Shown here in pieces: positions 56,291-64,000 of a stretch of DNA of 64,000 bases (the first letter of the stretch is position 1; the number at the start of each line of letters is the position of its first letter). The stretch spans positions 59,728-123,727 of the forward strand of contig NZ_VENF01000013.1 of assembly GCF_009711715.1 (NCBI RefSeq), written 5' to 3'. This DNA is from Methylophaga sp. Its GTDB lineage: Bacteria > Pseudomonadota > Gammaproteobacteria > Nitrosococcales > Methylophagaceae. Below the pieces are notes generated by a model. The model saw nothing but the letters and a program-made list of their open reading frames with translations, was not told the DNA's origin and made no database searches. The translations under genes were made by a program, and so were the position numbers.

Positions 56291-58231
56291 TTATGAACCG
56301 TGCCTGACGGTGAAGTTGAACAGCTCGTAATCCAGCGTACTGTCAATCATACCACTTGCGACAATGACATACGGTTCACCGTCATCTTTCACCCTGAGAC
56401 GTCGTTTAGGTGAATACAGCCCTTTTTCCGTTATCATGGAAGCCGGCTCCTGTGGTTTATCATTCGGCAAAATCAGTGCCGGATGCAGCTCCGCTTCACC
56501 ATCAGGTGTACAAAATACCGGGACAGGTTTGCCATCAATAAGTTCAAGGCCCACGACTGTCTCGCCGTCCATATCGACATACAACCATCTGATACTGGCC
56601 AGCTTGACAGCAAGATCCTGTTCAAAAATACCAACAAAATCACCAATATTCAGGTGATAGCAGCTTTCTGTGGCGCGTTTGGCCATCATGCCGCCGCTAC
56701 TCTGGTTGGCCATATGCCAGTCCAGCGCATTGGTCAAAGAGCCACGCAGGCTCTGGTGAATGGCATTGATACCGTGAACCATTTTCACAGTGCGGTGTTT
56801 GCCTGACTCCAGCCGGTGATAGCGTCTTTCATGGGTTGTGTTGAGCTGGGGAATGACTTTTTTCAGCAGTCTCAGCTCAGTATCCATTGAAGCATGAGGT
56901 CGCGACTTGGCATCCCTGAACAGGTTCTCGATATAAAGCAGCGCCGGTTGGGTATTGAGCAGACGAGTGGTAGGGCGCTGGCGAATGTCCGGTGGCATTT
57001 TAACCATGGCTTGCGGCATGAGGTCACTGTTGGCATCAATGCAGAAATGACCTGTCAGCATGAAGTTGCTCGTGGTACTGATGAGCTTATCGCTGAGCAT
57101 GCCGGTTTCAACCTTATCAGTGAACTCGGTCATCAGCCGGAACAGCCGGAACACATCAAAACGCGCCAGGCTGTAGGGATCAGACAATGCTGTCAGCGTG
57201 ATTTGTGTGTAAATGTCGTGGAAGCTTCGGCTTTGATACTGTTCCTTCAGGTTTACCGACTGTTGCAGGGTAGCGGCCTGCTCATGATACAGATACTGTT
57301 GATGTAACCAGCGCCAGGCACCCGAAGGGGCTTTTCGGTAATACTGAAAGGCATGCAGGATCAGCAGTGCCTGTTGTTCGGTGCTACGGTTGAGGCAGAA
57401 CAGCAACAGACTGTTATTGTCCGGTGTCGCGCCCTGTTCATAAGGCTGGCGGGCAAGTTGCTGGTAACCGACACCCAGTTTGGCAATCAAATCACTGACG
57501 CCACGGATCGCACGCAGGTTTTCAGTAGTGACATAAAGATCTCTTTTTACAGCTGAGATATCACGTGTGAACATTAAATCCTGAACCGCCGTGCGATAGA
57601 TTTCCAGCAATTGCAGCATCTGCATGGGTTTTAGTTTGAGGCTGCACAGCGGAGTAATATTTTTGAGCAGGGTAGAAGCCCGCTGATTAGCATCTTTGGG
57701 CAACTGATTTATCCAGGTTTCCAGAAGGTTGGGATCTTTGATGGTATCAGTCTGATTCTGCGGCGCTGGGTCCGGGGCCTGAAATTCGATCGAAGGAAGA
57801 TGTTTCGCCGGCTTTTTGCGCAGTTTCAAGCTGCTCAGCAATTTTCCGGTCCAGTTTGTTTTGTGTTTGATGCGCTGGGCGTCGTCAGCTTCGATGTTGC
57901 CATGGCTTGCCTGCTGCAGACGAATTTTCTCTTCCACCAGGTTAAGCGCTTCTGAGAAATTCGATTTACGCAGGGGTTTTCTTAGCACAATATCGACCGG
58001 CTCAGTGACATTGCCGGTATTGGTCAGCAGTGCGGTCAGGCCTTCGCTGCGTTTTTGCCAGGCCTGCTGGCCGATGTCGGTGTCGAAGGAATAGATTTCC
58101 AGATCAGCGTGGCCTTGCTCGACCAGAATCCAGTCGCTTGTCAGCAAATCGGCAGAGAGTCTGAGCATCGAACGCAGCGAGTTACGATCGATGCCATTGA
58201 GTCCTACCAGCTTGAGACGCAAAGTCGCCAA
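56291..58231 (-). CDS. 646-residue protein with a C-terminal PilZ-like domain
   Basis: Predicted cytoplasmic. Residues 1-110 look like a degenerate receiver domain (ends IVLRKPLRKSNFSEAL); residues 180-460 are mostly helical without known motifs. The C-terminal part has both halves of the PilZ c-di-GMP signature: R469-x3-R473 (ERRYHR) and N509-x-S511-x2-G514 (NQSSGG), then IGDFVGIF and a barrel-like VVGLELI. Start is TTG after GGAGG, overlapping no gene but 2 bases from corB. A c-di-GMP effector is a reasonable inference, not proven. Confidence 0.65.
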   Translation of the reverse strand: MATLRLKLVGLNGIDRNSLRSMLRLSADLLTSDWILVEQGHADLEIYSFDTDIGQQAWQKRSEGLTALLTNTGNVTEPVDIVLRKPLRKSNFSEALNLVEEKIRLQQASHGNIEADDAQRIKHKTNWTGKLLSSLKLRKKPAKHLPSIEFQAPDPAPQNQTDTIKDPNLLETWINQLPKDANQRASTLLKNITPLCSLKLKPMQMLQLLEIYRTAVQDLMFTRDISAVKRDLYVTTENLRAIRGVSDLIAKLGVGYQQLARQPYEQGATPDNNSLLLFCLNRSTEQQALLILHAFQYYRKAPSGAWRWLHQQYLYHEQAATLQQSVNLKEQYQSRSFHDIYTQITLTALSDPYSLARFDVFRLFRLMTEFTDKVETGMLSDKLISTTSNFMLTGHFCIDANSDLMPQAMVKMPPDIRQRPTTRLLNTQPALLYIENLFRDAKSRPHASMDTELRLLKKVIPQLNTTHERRYHRLESGKHRTVKMVHGINAIHQSLRGSLTNALDWHMANQSSGGMMAKRATESCYHLNIGDFVGIFEQDLAVKLASIRWLYVDMDGETVVGLELIDGKPVPVFCTPDGEAELHPALILPNDKPQEPASMITEKGLYSPKRRLRVKDDGEPYVIVASGMIDSTLDYELFNFTVRHGS

Positions 58232-58233
58232 CG

Positions 58234-59514
58234 CTAGACATCCTCCCCGAGCTCTTCTTCAATTCGTCGTATGCGCAGGGTTTTTATGGCATTGTCGGCA
58301 GTCTGTACCACTTCAATCACATAGTCTCCCCAGCGAATGCTGACGCCGGGATCAGGAATGCTTTCCAGATGTTCCAGAACGAAGCCGTTGATAGTTTTGG
58401 GACCATCCGTCGGCAGCTCCCAGTTATTACTGCGGTTGATTTCACGGATAGTCGCCGTGCCATTGATCAGATAGCTGCCGTCTTCCTGCGGATGAATTTC
58501 TTTGTCTTCATCAATTGTATCGGCAGTAAATTCACCGACAATTTCACGGAATATATCTTCCAGGGTGATCAGCCCCAGCAGATCACCGTATTCATCGACT
58601 ACCAGGCCGGTGCGGCGACGGTTACGCTGAAAGTTAATCAACTGGGTATTGAGCGGCGTGCCTTCAGGCACGAAATAAGCATTTTTGATAATGGCGCGTA
58701 ATGTCTCCGGCGTCAGATTGTCCTGGGTCAGGAGATGCAGCGCTTTTCGCAGATGCAGAATGCCGACGATGTTGTCCATCGTATCTTCATACACTGGCAG
58801 GCGCGTGTAACCGCAATGCGAGAGCTGTTTAATAATCTCAGGAAAAGGGGCGTTGATATCCAGCCCCTCAATCTCGTTACGCGGCACCATGACATCATTG
58901 ACTGTGACTTTTTCCAGATCGAGGATACTCATCAGCATGTCTTTGTGACGCTTGGGAATCATGCTGCCGGCTTCGATCAGGGCGACCCTCAGTTCTTCGA
59001 CGTTAATGGCAGTGGTGGCAGCATCTTCCGGGGAAACACCGAACAGCCGAACCATACGGTTGGTAATGCTATTGGTGAACCAGACCAGCGGGTAAAGGAT
59101 AAACAGTAATGGTTTGAGTATGAAGCTGGCAGGGAAGGCCACCCGCTCCGGATGCAGAGCGGCCAGTGTTTTCGGCGTGACCTCGGCAAACAGCAGGATG
59201 ATGAGCGTCAGCGCAAATGTCGCAACAACAATGCCGTTCTCACCCAGTAATTTGATACCGATTACGGTGGCAATCGCTGAGGCCAGAATATTGACGAAAT
59301 TATTACCCAGCAGAATCAGGCCAATCAGGCGATCGGGACGGCTCAGCAACTGCGATGCGATCATTGCGCCACGATGACCTTCCTGCTCCAGATGCTTTAA
59401 TCGATACCGGTTCAGCGACATCAGTGCGGTTTCGGAACTGGAGAAAAAAGCTGATAAAAACAACAAGCCAAACAGGATTAAAAACAAGACCAGTAAGGAC
59501 GTCTCTTCAAGCAT
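58234..59514 (-). CDS. corB: CNNM/CorC-family transporter, CorB (YfjD) type
   Basis: 426 residues. DUF21 membrane domain (about 1-180, three to four helices, with SSSETALMSLNR), a pair of CBS domains (about 205-330; MVPRNEIEGLD, then GDLLGLITLEDIFREIVGE shortened) and a CorC_HlyC domain at the end. Homologues take part in magnesium and cobalt efflux. Neighbourhood ypjD-ffh is the same as for E. coli yfjD. Confidence 0.9.
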   Translation of the reverse strand: MLEETSLLVLFLILFGLLFLSAFFSSSETALMSLNRYRLKHLEQEGHRGAMIASQLLSRPDRLIGLILLGNNFVNILASAIATVIGIKLLGENGIVVATFALTLIILLFAEVTPKTLAALHPERVAFPASFILKPLLFILYPLVWFTNSITNRMVRLFGVSPEDAATTAINVEELRVALIEAGSMIPKRHKDMLMSILDLEKVTVNDVMVPRNEIEGLDINAPFPEIIKQLSHCGYTRLPVYEDTMDNIVGILHLRKALHLLTQDNLTPETLRAIIKNAYFVPEGTPLNTQLINFQRNRRRTGLVVDEYGDLLGLITLEDIFREIVGEFTADTIDEDKEIHPQEDGSYLINGTATIREINRSNNWELPTDGPKTINGFVLEHLESIPDPGVSIRWGDYVIEVVQTADNAIKTLRIRRIEEELGEDV

Positions 59515-59521
59515 GAGTGTG

Positions 59522-60319
59522 TCAGTTCACCAGGTATTCGAGTACAAATTTACTGCCCATATAGGCCAGCAACAAAAAGCCAAAACCGCTTAAGGTCCAT
59601 TTTACCGCGGTCTTACCTCGCCAGCCGTGACGTAATCGACCCCAGAGCAAGGCTGCAAACACACACCAGGCGATGATCGATAAAACGGTTTTATGCACCA
59701 GATGTTGTGCCAGCAGATCATCGACAAACATGAAACCGGTAATCAGTCCGATTGTGAGCAGCGCAAAACCGGTGATGATCAACTGAAACAGGCCTTTTTC
59801 CATGGTTTGCAACGGCGGCAGTTTACGGATGATACCGGCAACATGGTGCCGGCGTAGTTGTTTTTCCTGAATCGCCAGCACAACTGCCTGAATCGCTGCC
59901 AGCATAAACAGGCTGTACGCGGCCAGTGACAGCAAGACATGCCATTCCAGTGCCGGATCAGACAAGGATGGGGGCTCCGGAGAAGGGAGTTCCACCCGCA
60001 GCATCAGGCTGAGAGCAACCAGCGGGTAAACCACAATACCGGGATGTGAGTCGGGCATGCGGCTACCAACAATCAGGGCAATGAGAGCCATCAGCCAGGT
60101 CGCCACAGAGAAGGTTGAAAACAGGCCCAGATCCCAGCCGCCGGCCGCGTGCATGGTGAAGAAAATGTCGGCAGCATGGAACAGCAATGCCATGATGATC
60201 AGAATACCGACCGGAATGCCGGGTTTTACCGCTGACTGGCTCTTCTGCACGAAGCGCCGGATAAGAATTGCACTACTGCTCAGATAAAGCAGAAAAGCGA
60301 GAGCGTTGGCAATGGCCAT
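59522..60319 (-). CDS. ypjD: CcsA-like inner membrane protein YpjD
   Basis: 265 residues, about 8 helices, cytochrome-c-assembly (CcsA/CcmC) superfamily: HVLLSLAAYSLFMLAAIQA and the His in LVHKTVLSIIAW are conserved positions. The role of YpjD is not settled; it is linked in E. coli to CorB in magnesium transport and often called CorE. AAGGA lies about 11 bases before the ATG. Divergent from ffh. Confidence 0.88.
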   Translation of the reverse strand: MAIANALAFLLYLSSSAILIRRFVQKSQSAVKPGIPVGILIIMALLFHAADIFFTMHAAGGWDLGLFSTFSVATWLMALIALIVGSRMPDSHPGIVVYPLVALSLMLRVELPSPEPPSLSDPALEWHVLLSLAAYSLFMLAAIQAVVLAIQEKQLRRHHVAGIIRKLPPLQTMEKGLFQLIITGFALLTIGLITGFMFVDDLLAQHLVHKTVLSIIAWCVFAALLWGRLRHGWRGKTAVKWTLSGFGFLLLAYMGSKFVLEYLVN

Positions 60320-60401
60320 ATTTCATTCGATCCTTGGAGGATTTGTTATCTCAAACATTTAATGATAAACGATGTCATCCTGTCGGAAACAATATATCAG
60401 T

Positions 60402-60407
60402 TATACT
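60402..60407 (+). promoter_or_regulatory. Possible -10 box of ffh
   Basis: TATACT 54 bases before the ffh ATG, in the 141-base region divergent from ypjD; the -35 region (CTGTCG at 17 bases) matches at 3 of 6 positions. Confidence 0.4.
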
Positions 60408-60460
60408 ATGGTTTTGAAGTATTAAACACTGGCGACAGCCGCCAGTCATCAAGGTGATCT

Positions 60461-61840
60461 ATGTTTGACAGTTTAAGTGAAAGGCTGGGGAGTACGCTCA
60501 AGTCACTCCGCGGTCAGGGCCGTATCACTGAAGACAACGTAAAAGACACGCTGCGTGAAGTACGGATGGCCTTGCTTGAGGCCGATGTCGCATTGCCGGT
60601 CGTTCGCGAATTCATCGGCCGCGTCAAGGAACGCGCAATGGGGCAGGATGTCATGCGCAGCCTGACACCGGGGCAGGCCCTGGTCAAAGTCGTCAATGAC
60701 GAGCTGATTGCGGTCATGGGCGAGGCCAGTCCCGGCCTCAATCTCAATACCCAACCGCCCGCCGTGATTCTGATGGCTGGTTTGCAGGGTGCCGGTAAGA
60801 CTACCAGTGTCGCCAAACTGGCCCGCTGGCTGAAAGAACGTGATCGCAAATCGGTCATGGTGGCCAGCACCGACATTTATCGTCCGGCGGCGATTGATCA
60901 ACTACAGACCCTGGCAGGCGAAGTGGAAGCCAAGTTCTTCCCCAGTCAGTCAAGTGAAAACCCGGTTGATATCGCTAAGAATGCGGTTGAGCAGGCCAAA
61001 CGCGATTATGTTGATGTAGTGATTATCGATACTGCCGGCCGTCTGCATATTGATGATGACATGATGACCGAGATCAAACAGATCCATGCGGCCATCAACC
61101 CAATTGAAACCCTCTTCACGGTCGACAGCATGACCGGTCAGGATGCCGCCAACACGGCCAAAGCTTTTAACGATGCCTTGCCACTGACCGGTGTCATTCT
61201 GACCAAAGCCGACGGTGATGCGCGTGGTGGTGCAGCACTGTCTATCCGCCATATCACCGGCAAACCCATCAAGTTTATGGGTGTGGGTGAGAAAACTGCA
61301 GCACTGGAACCTTTCCACCCAGACCGTGTAGTATCTCGTATCCTGGGCATGGGTGATGTGTTGTCGCTGGTAGAAGAAGCCCAGCGTAAAATGGATGTCG
61401 ACTCGGCTGAGAAGTTGGCCAAGAAGCTGAAAAAAGGCAAAGGCTTCGATCTGGAAGATTTCCGCGAGCAACTGCGCCAGATGGGCAAGATGGGCGGTAT
61501 TGGTTCGATGCTCGATAAACTGCCCGGGATGGCCAATATACCCGATGCAGCGAAGAACCAGGTTAATGACAAGGAACTGGGCAAGCTGGAAGCAATCATC
61601 AATTCGATGACGCCCAAAGAGCGCCGCCGGCCTGATATCATTAAAGGTTCACGCAAAAAACGTATCGCTGCCGGGAGTGGCACCCAGATTCAGGACGTCA
61701 ATCGTCTGCTCAAGCAATTCACGCAGATGCAGAAAATGATGAAGAAAATGGGCTCCAAAGGCGGAATGGCCAAGCTCATGCGGGGCATGGGCGGCAAATT
61801 TCCGATGGGTGGAATGGGCGGCGGAGGCATGCCATTTTAG
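60461..61840 (+). CDS. ffh: Signal recognition particle protein Ffh
   Basis: GTPase of the signal recognition particle, which with 4.5S RNA directs membrane proteins to FtsY. 459 residues: N domain (1-90), G domain with GLQGAGKT (107-114), DTAGR and TKADGDARGG, and a methionine-rich M domain with RRKRIAAGSG-like RKKRIAAGSGTQIQDVNR binding RNA. C terminus is Gly/Met-rich. Confidence 0.97.
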   Translation: MFDSLSERLGSTLKSLRGQGRITEDNVKDTLREVRMALLEADVALPVVREFIGRVKERAMGQDVMRSLTPGQALVKVVNDELIAVMGEASPGLNLNTQPPAVILMAGLQGAGKTTSVAKLARWLKERDRKSVMVASTDIYRPAAIDQLQTLAGEVEAKFFPSQSSENPVDIAKNAVEQAKRDYVDVVIIDTAGRLHIDDDMMTEIKQIHAAINPIETLFTVDSMTGQDAANTAKAFNDALPLTGVILTKADGDARGGAALSIRHITGKPIKFMGVGEKTAALEPFHPDRVVSRILGMGDVLSLVEEAQRKMDVDSAEKLAKKLKKGKGFDLEDFREQLRQMGKMGGIGSMLDKLPGMANIPDAAKNQVNDKELGKLEAIINSMTPKERRRPDIIKGSRKKRIAAGSGTQIQDVNRLLKQFTQMQKMMKKMGSKGGMAKLMRGMGGKFPMGGMGGGGMPF

Positions 61841-61880
61841 GCCAGCTTCAGGCCATCAGTTACAATTAGTAAACTAAGAC

Positions 61881-61909
61881 TTTGCAAACCAGGGAGACTT
61901 GCGTAAAAT
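61881..61909 (+). promoter_or_regulatory. Promoter of the rpsP operon
   Basis: TTTGCA or TTGCAA (61881-61887) with TAAAAT (61904-61909) at 17 or 16 bases, 43 bases before rpsP. Good match; no ffh terminator with a T-run is seen before it. Confidence 0.55.
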
Positions 61910-61951
61910 ACGACGGTTTTCCGATCCAGTTTTTCAACGGGCATAAAGAAT

Positions 61952-62203
61952 ATGGTAACAATTAGATTGACTCGCAGCGGCGCCAAGAAGCGTCCTTTCT
62001 ACGGCATCGTCGTCACTGACTCACGCAACGCGCGCGATGGTCGTTACATCGAACGCATTGGTTTCTTCAATCCGATCGCACGTGGTCAGGAAGAGAAACT
62101 GCGCGTTGATCTGGACCGTGCTGCACATTGGATTAGCCAGGGTGCACAAACGTCTGAGCGCGTTGCCAAGCTGATTGAAGAAGCACAAAAAGCAGCAGCT
62201 TAA
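61952..62203 (+). CDS. rpsP: 30S ribosomal protein bS16
   Basis: 83 residues, standard length. Begins [20 protein letters not shown] and contains [13 protein letters not shown], both diagnostic of bS16. First gene of the rpsP-rimM-trmD-rplS operon with the promoter at 61881-61909. Confidence 0.98.
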   Translation: MVTIRLTRSGAKKRPFYGIVVTDSRNARDGRYIERIGFFNPIARGQEEKLRVDLDRAAHWISQGAQTSERVAKLIEEAQKAAA

Positions 62204-62223
62204 TTATTGACAGAGGTTCGGGT

Positions 62224-62736
62224 ATGGCGGCGTCCGAGGAGTTCATCCCGGTAGGTAAAATATCCGGCGCCTTTGGTGTTAAAGGTTGGGTCAAGGTCTA
62301 TTCCTTTACCGAACCGCGCACCAACATCCTGGAATATTCGCCGCTGTTCCTGTCGCGACAGGGAGAGTGGGTTGAAATCAAGGTGTCCGGGGGGCACAGC
62401 CAGGGCAAGGGTCTGGTGATGGGCATTGCCAATGTCACAGACCGTGATCAGGTTCAGCCTCTAATCGGCGCTGAGCTGGCGATTAAGAAAAACCAGTTGG
62501 AGCCGACCGGAGAGGATGAATTCTACTGGGCTGACCTGTTTGGCCTGAATGTCGAAAACCTCGACGGTGAGTTGCTGGGGCAAGTTGACCATCTGCTGGA
62601 AACCGGTGCCAATGACGTGCTGGTCGTGAAGGCAAAAGGTAAAGAGCGATTGATTCCGTTTGTACTGGATGAAATCGTCAAACTGGTTGATTTGGATAAT
62701 AAGCTTATCCGGGTGGACTGGGACAAAGATTATTGA
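62224..62736 (+). CDS. rimM: Ribosome maturation factor RimM
   Basis: 170 residues. Assists 30S assembly by binding uS19. N-terminal RimM domain ([19 protein letters not shown]) and a C-terminal PRC-barrel with [12 protein letters not shown] and [15 protein letters not shown]. It lies 20 bases after rpsP and 13 before trmD. Confidence 0.97.
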   Translation: MAASEEFIPVGKISGAFGVKGWVKVYSFTEPRTNILEYSPLFLSRQGEWVEIKVSGGHSQGKGLVMGIANVTDRDQVQPLIGAELAIKKNQLEPTGEDEFYWADLFGLNVENLDGELLGQVDHLLETGANDVLVVKAKGKERLIPFVLDEIVKLVDLDNKLIRVDWDKDY

Positions 62737-62749
62737 GGGAGCAAGGCTG

Positions 62750-63493
62750 ATGCGCCTGGGTGTCATATCCCTGTTCCCGCCGATGTTTGATGCTATCACC
62801 GAATATGGTGTGACAGGACGAGCAGTCACACAGGGGATTCTGGAACTGAGTTACTGGAACCCCCGCGATTTCACCCATGACCGGCATCGGACAGTGGATG
62901 ACAGACCCTACGGCGGTGGGCCTGGCATGGTGATGAAAGTGGCCCCGCTCAGTGAGGCCATCACGGCAGCGAAGCAGGAACTGGGTGACGATGCCAAAGT
63001 GATTTATCTGTCACCTCAGGGCAGGAAGCTGGATCAGCAGGCGCTGAAACAGCTGGCAGGCAGAGACAAAATGATTCTGGTTGCCGGGCGTTATGAAGGT
63101 ATCGACGAACGCCTGATTGAAAAGCAGATTGATGAGGAGTGGTCGATTGGTGACTACGTCCTCAGTGGTGGTGAGCTGGCAGCGATGGTCTTGATAGACG
63201 GCGTAGCCAGATTATTACCGGGTGTACTGGGTGATGAGAACTCTGCAGAGCAGGATTCATTTGTCGCAGGATTACTGGATTGCCCGCATTACACCAGACC
63301 GGAAAAGTTATTTGACCAGCCAGTACCCGGGGTATTGCTGGGGGGTGACCATGAAGCGATTCGCAAGTGGCGCCTGAAACAGTCCTTGGGACGAACATGG
63401 TTGCGACGACCTGACTTGTTGGCGAATCAAACGTTAACTGACGAGCAGAGGGCGCTGTTAGAAGAATTTATTGCCGAGAGCGGGCAGGATTAG
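62750..63493 (+). CDS. trmD: tRNA (guanine37-N1)-methyltransferase TrmD
   Basis: 247 residues from the ATG at 62750, with GAGGGAG upstream; the frame is open earlier within rimM. SPOUT enzyme with a trefoil knot: [26 protein letters not shown] and [15 protein letters not shown] form the SAM site. Methylates G37 of tRNAs to prevent frameshifting. Confidence 0.97.
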   Translation: MRLGVISLFPPMFDAITEYGVTGRAVTQGILELSYWNPRDFTHDRHRTVDDRPYGGGPGMVMKVAPLSEAITAAKQELGDDAKVIYLSPQGRKLDQQALKQLAGRDKMILVAGRYEGIDERLIEKQIDEEWSIGDYVLSGGELAAMVLIDGVARLLPGVLGDENSAEQDSFVAGLLDCPHYTRPEKLFDQPVPGVLLGGDHEAIRKWRLKQSLGRTWLRRPDLLANQTLTDEQRALLEEFIAESGQD

Positions 63494-63507
63494 TTGGGAG
63501 TAAAACA

Positions 63508-63852
63508 ATGAGTAACATTATCGAACAGCTGAACGCTGAACAAATGAAACAGGATGTCCCTGAGTTTTCAGCGGGCGATACTGTTGTTGTTAAAGTCAAA
63601 ATCAAAGAAGGTGACCGTGAGCGTGAACAGGCGTTCGAAGGTATCGTGATTGCCAAGCGCAACCGTGGTCTGCACTCTGCCTTTACCGTGCGCAAAATCT
63701 CCAGCGGTGTTGGTGTAGAGCGTGTATTCCAGACTCATAGCCCGACTATCGCCAGTGTCGAAGTTAAACGTCGTGGTGATGTCCGTCGTTCTAAACTGTA
63801 TTACCTGCGCGATCTGACTGGTAAAGCAGCACGTATTAAAGAAAAATTGTAA
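63508..63852 (+). CDS. rplS: 50S ribosomal protein bL19
   Basis: 114 residues, standard length. [20 protein letters not shown] and [15 protein letters not shown] are diagnostic. Last gene of the operon. An insertion sequence begins 25 bases after its stop, which may have displaced the native terminator. Confidence 0.98.
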   Translation: MSNIIEQLNAEQMKQDVPEFSAGDTVVVKVKIKEGDREREQAFEGIVIAKRNRGLHSAFTVRKISSGVGVERVFQTHSPTIASVEVKRRGDVRRSKLYYLRDLTGKAARIKEKL

Positions 63853-63886
63853 TTCGGCGGTTCTGTTAGAAACCGGATGTCCCGTC

Positions 63887-64000
63887 CTAAAATACGTTGA
63901 CAGTATTCATCACAGCCAGCGGTATTATGTCGCTGGCTTTATTATGCACTTCTTGAGGTGTTTTCATATTCAAGCTCAGGTGCGGCCTAAAGACATTGTA
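63887..64000 (-). CDS. Transposase C-terminal end, IS3 family OrfB-like (partial)
   Basis: 37 codons and a TAG. It reads YNVFRPHLSLNMKTPQEVH followed by a variable tail ending TVNVF. The YN-x2-RPH-x-SL-x-MKTP-x2-VH pattern is that of the end of IS3/IS150-type integrases, after the catalytic Glu. The 5' part lies outside the window. Confidence 0.78.
   Translation of the reverse strand, partial: YNVFRPHLSLNMKTPQEVHNKASDIIPLAVMNTVNVF
63914..63945 (+). terminator. Possible terminator for rplS within the insertion sequence
   Basis: Perfect 8-base stem AGCCAGCG (63914-63921) with 63931-63938, 9-base loop, then TTTATTATG. It lies inside the transposase coding region, so it may be chance, but it could stop plus-strand transcription from rplS. 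Confidence 0.35.

Larger units (their letters stand above)
63878..64000 (-). mobile_element. End of an IS3-type insertion sequence (partial)
   Basis: Terminal sequence TGTCCCGTCCTAAAATACG starts at 63878 with the 5'-TG usual for IS3-family ends, directly followed by the stop and C terminus of an IS3-type transposase on the minus strand. The rest lies beyond the window. Confidence 0.7.

Overview
The window is chromosomal DNA of about 50% GC from a Gram-negative gammaproteobacterium. The evidence is the complete division and cell-wall (dcw) cluster with a meso-DAP-type MurE, lpxC, dciA, an M23 peptidase, secA and argJ in the order seen in pseudomonads, the ffh/rpsP/rimM/trmD/rplS block, and a CpxRA/CpxP system. 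A methylotrophic, Methylophaga-like relative is possible, but no diagnostic methylotrophy gene lies in the window, so I do not claim it.

Layout. 1-3294 (minus): end of an aa3/caa3-type cytochrome oxidase operon (ctaC with a fused cytochrome c domain, ctaD, ctaG, start of ctaE). 3295-3844: divergent regulatory region with a strong promoter and three phased GTGG boxes for MraZ. 3845-22265 (plus): mraZ, rsmH, ftsL, ftsI, murE, murF, mraY, murD, ftsW, murG, murC, murB, ddlB, ftsQ, ftsA, ftsZ, lpxC, mostly with overlapping stops and starts. 22268-28802: dciA (minus), M23 peptidase, secA, argJ and a DUF3549 gene. 28803-33801 (minus): PNPOx-like protein, peptide deformylase overlapping a 2OG-Fe(II) oxygenase, a fused SpmA-SpmB protein, and a DEAD-box helicase. 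33978-36456 (plus): FNT channel, dodecin and a dihydrolipoamide-dehydrogenase-like flavoprotein. 36453-39815 (minus): ASCH, SYLF, ABC-F YbiT, GIY-YIG and MsrB genes.

39898-42829: a candidate small RNA with its own promoter, a Fur-like box and a Rho-independent terminator, followed by CpxA/CpxR (minus) and divergent CpxP (plus) around an exact Cpx box. 42828-49684: a lipoprotein, ung, two adjacent ABC-F genes (yheS, uup), a membrane-bound mono-haem protein and a DUF4197 protein. 49685-51835 is accessory DNA: a TnpB-only IS200/IS605-type element with an intact nuclease triad and apparently leaderless tnpB, flanked by orphan reading frames. 51836-60319 (minus): cold-shock protein, YggX, MutY, AsmA, a 646-residue PilZ-like protein, CorB and YpjD. 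60461-63852 (plus): ffh, rpsP, rimM, trmD, rplS. The last 123 bases are the end of an IS3-type insertion sequence facing rplS.

Most of the window is conserved housekeeping DNA. The most interesting items are the candidate Fur-controlled small RNA (39898-39999), the TnpB element, the PilZ-like protein and the mono-haem membrane protein.
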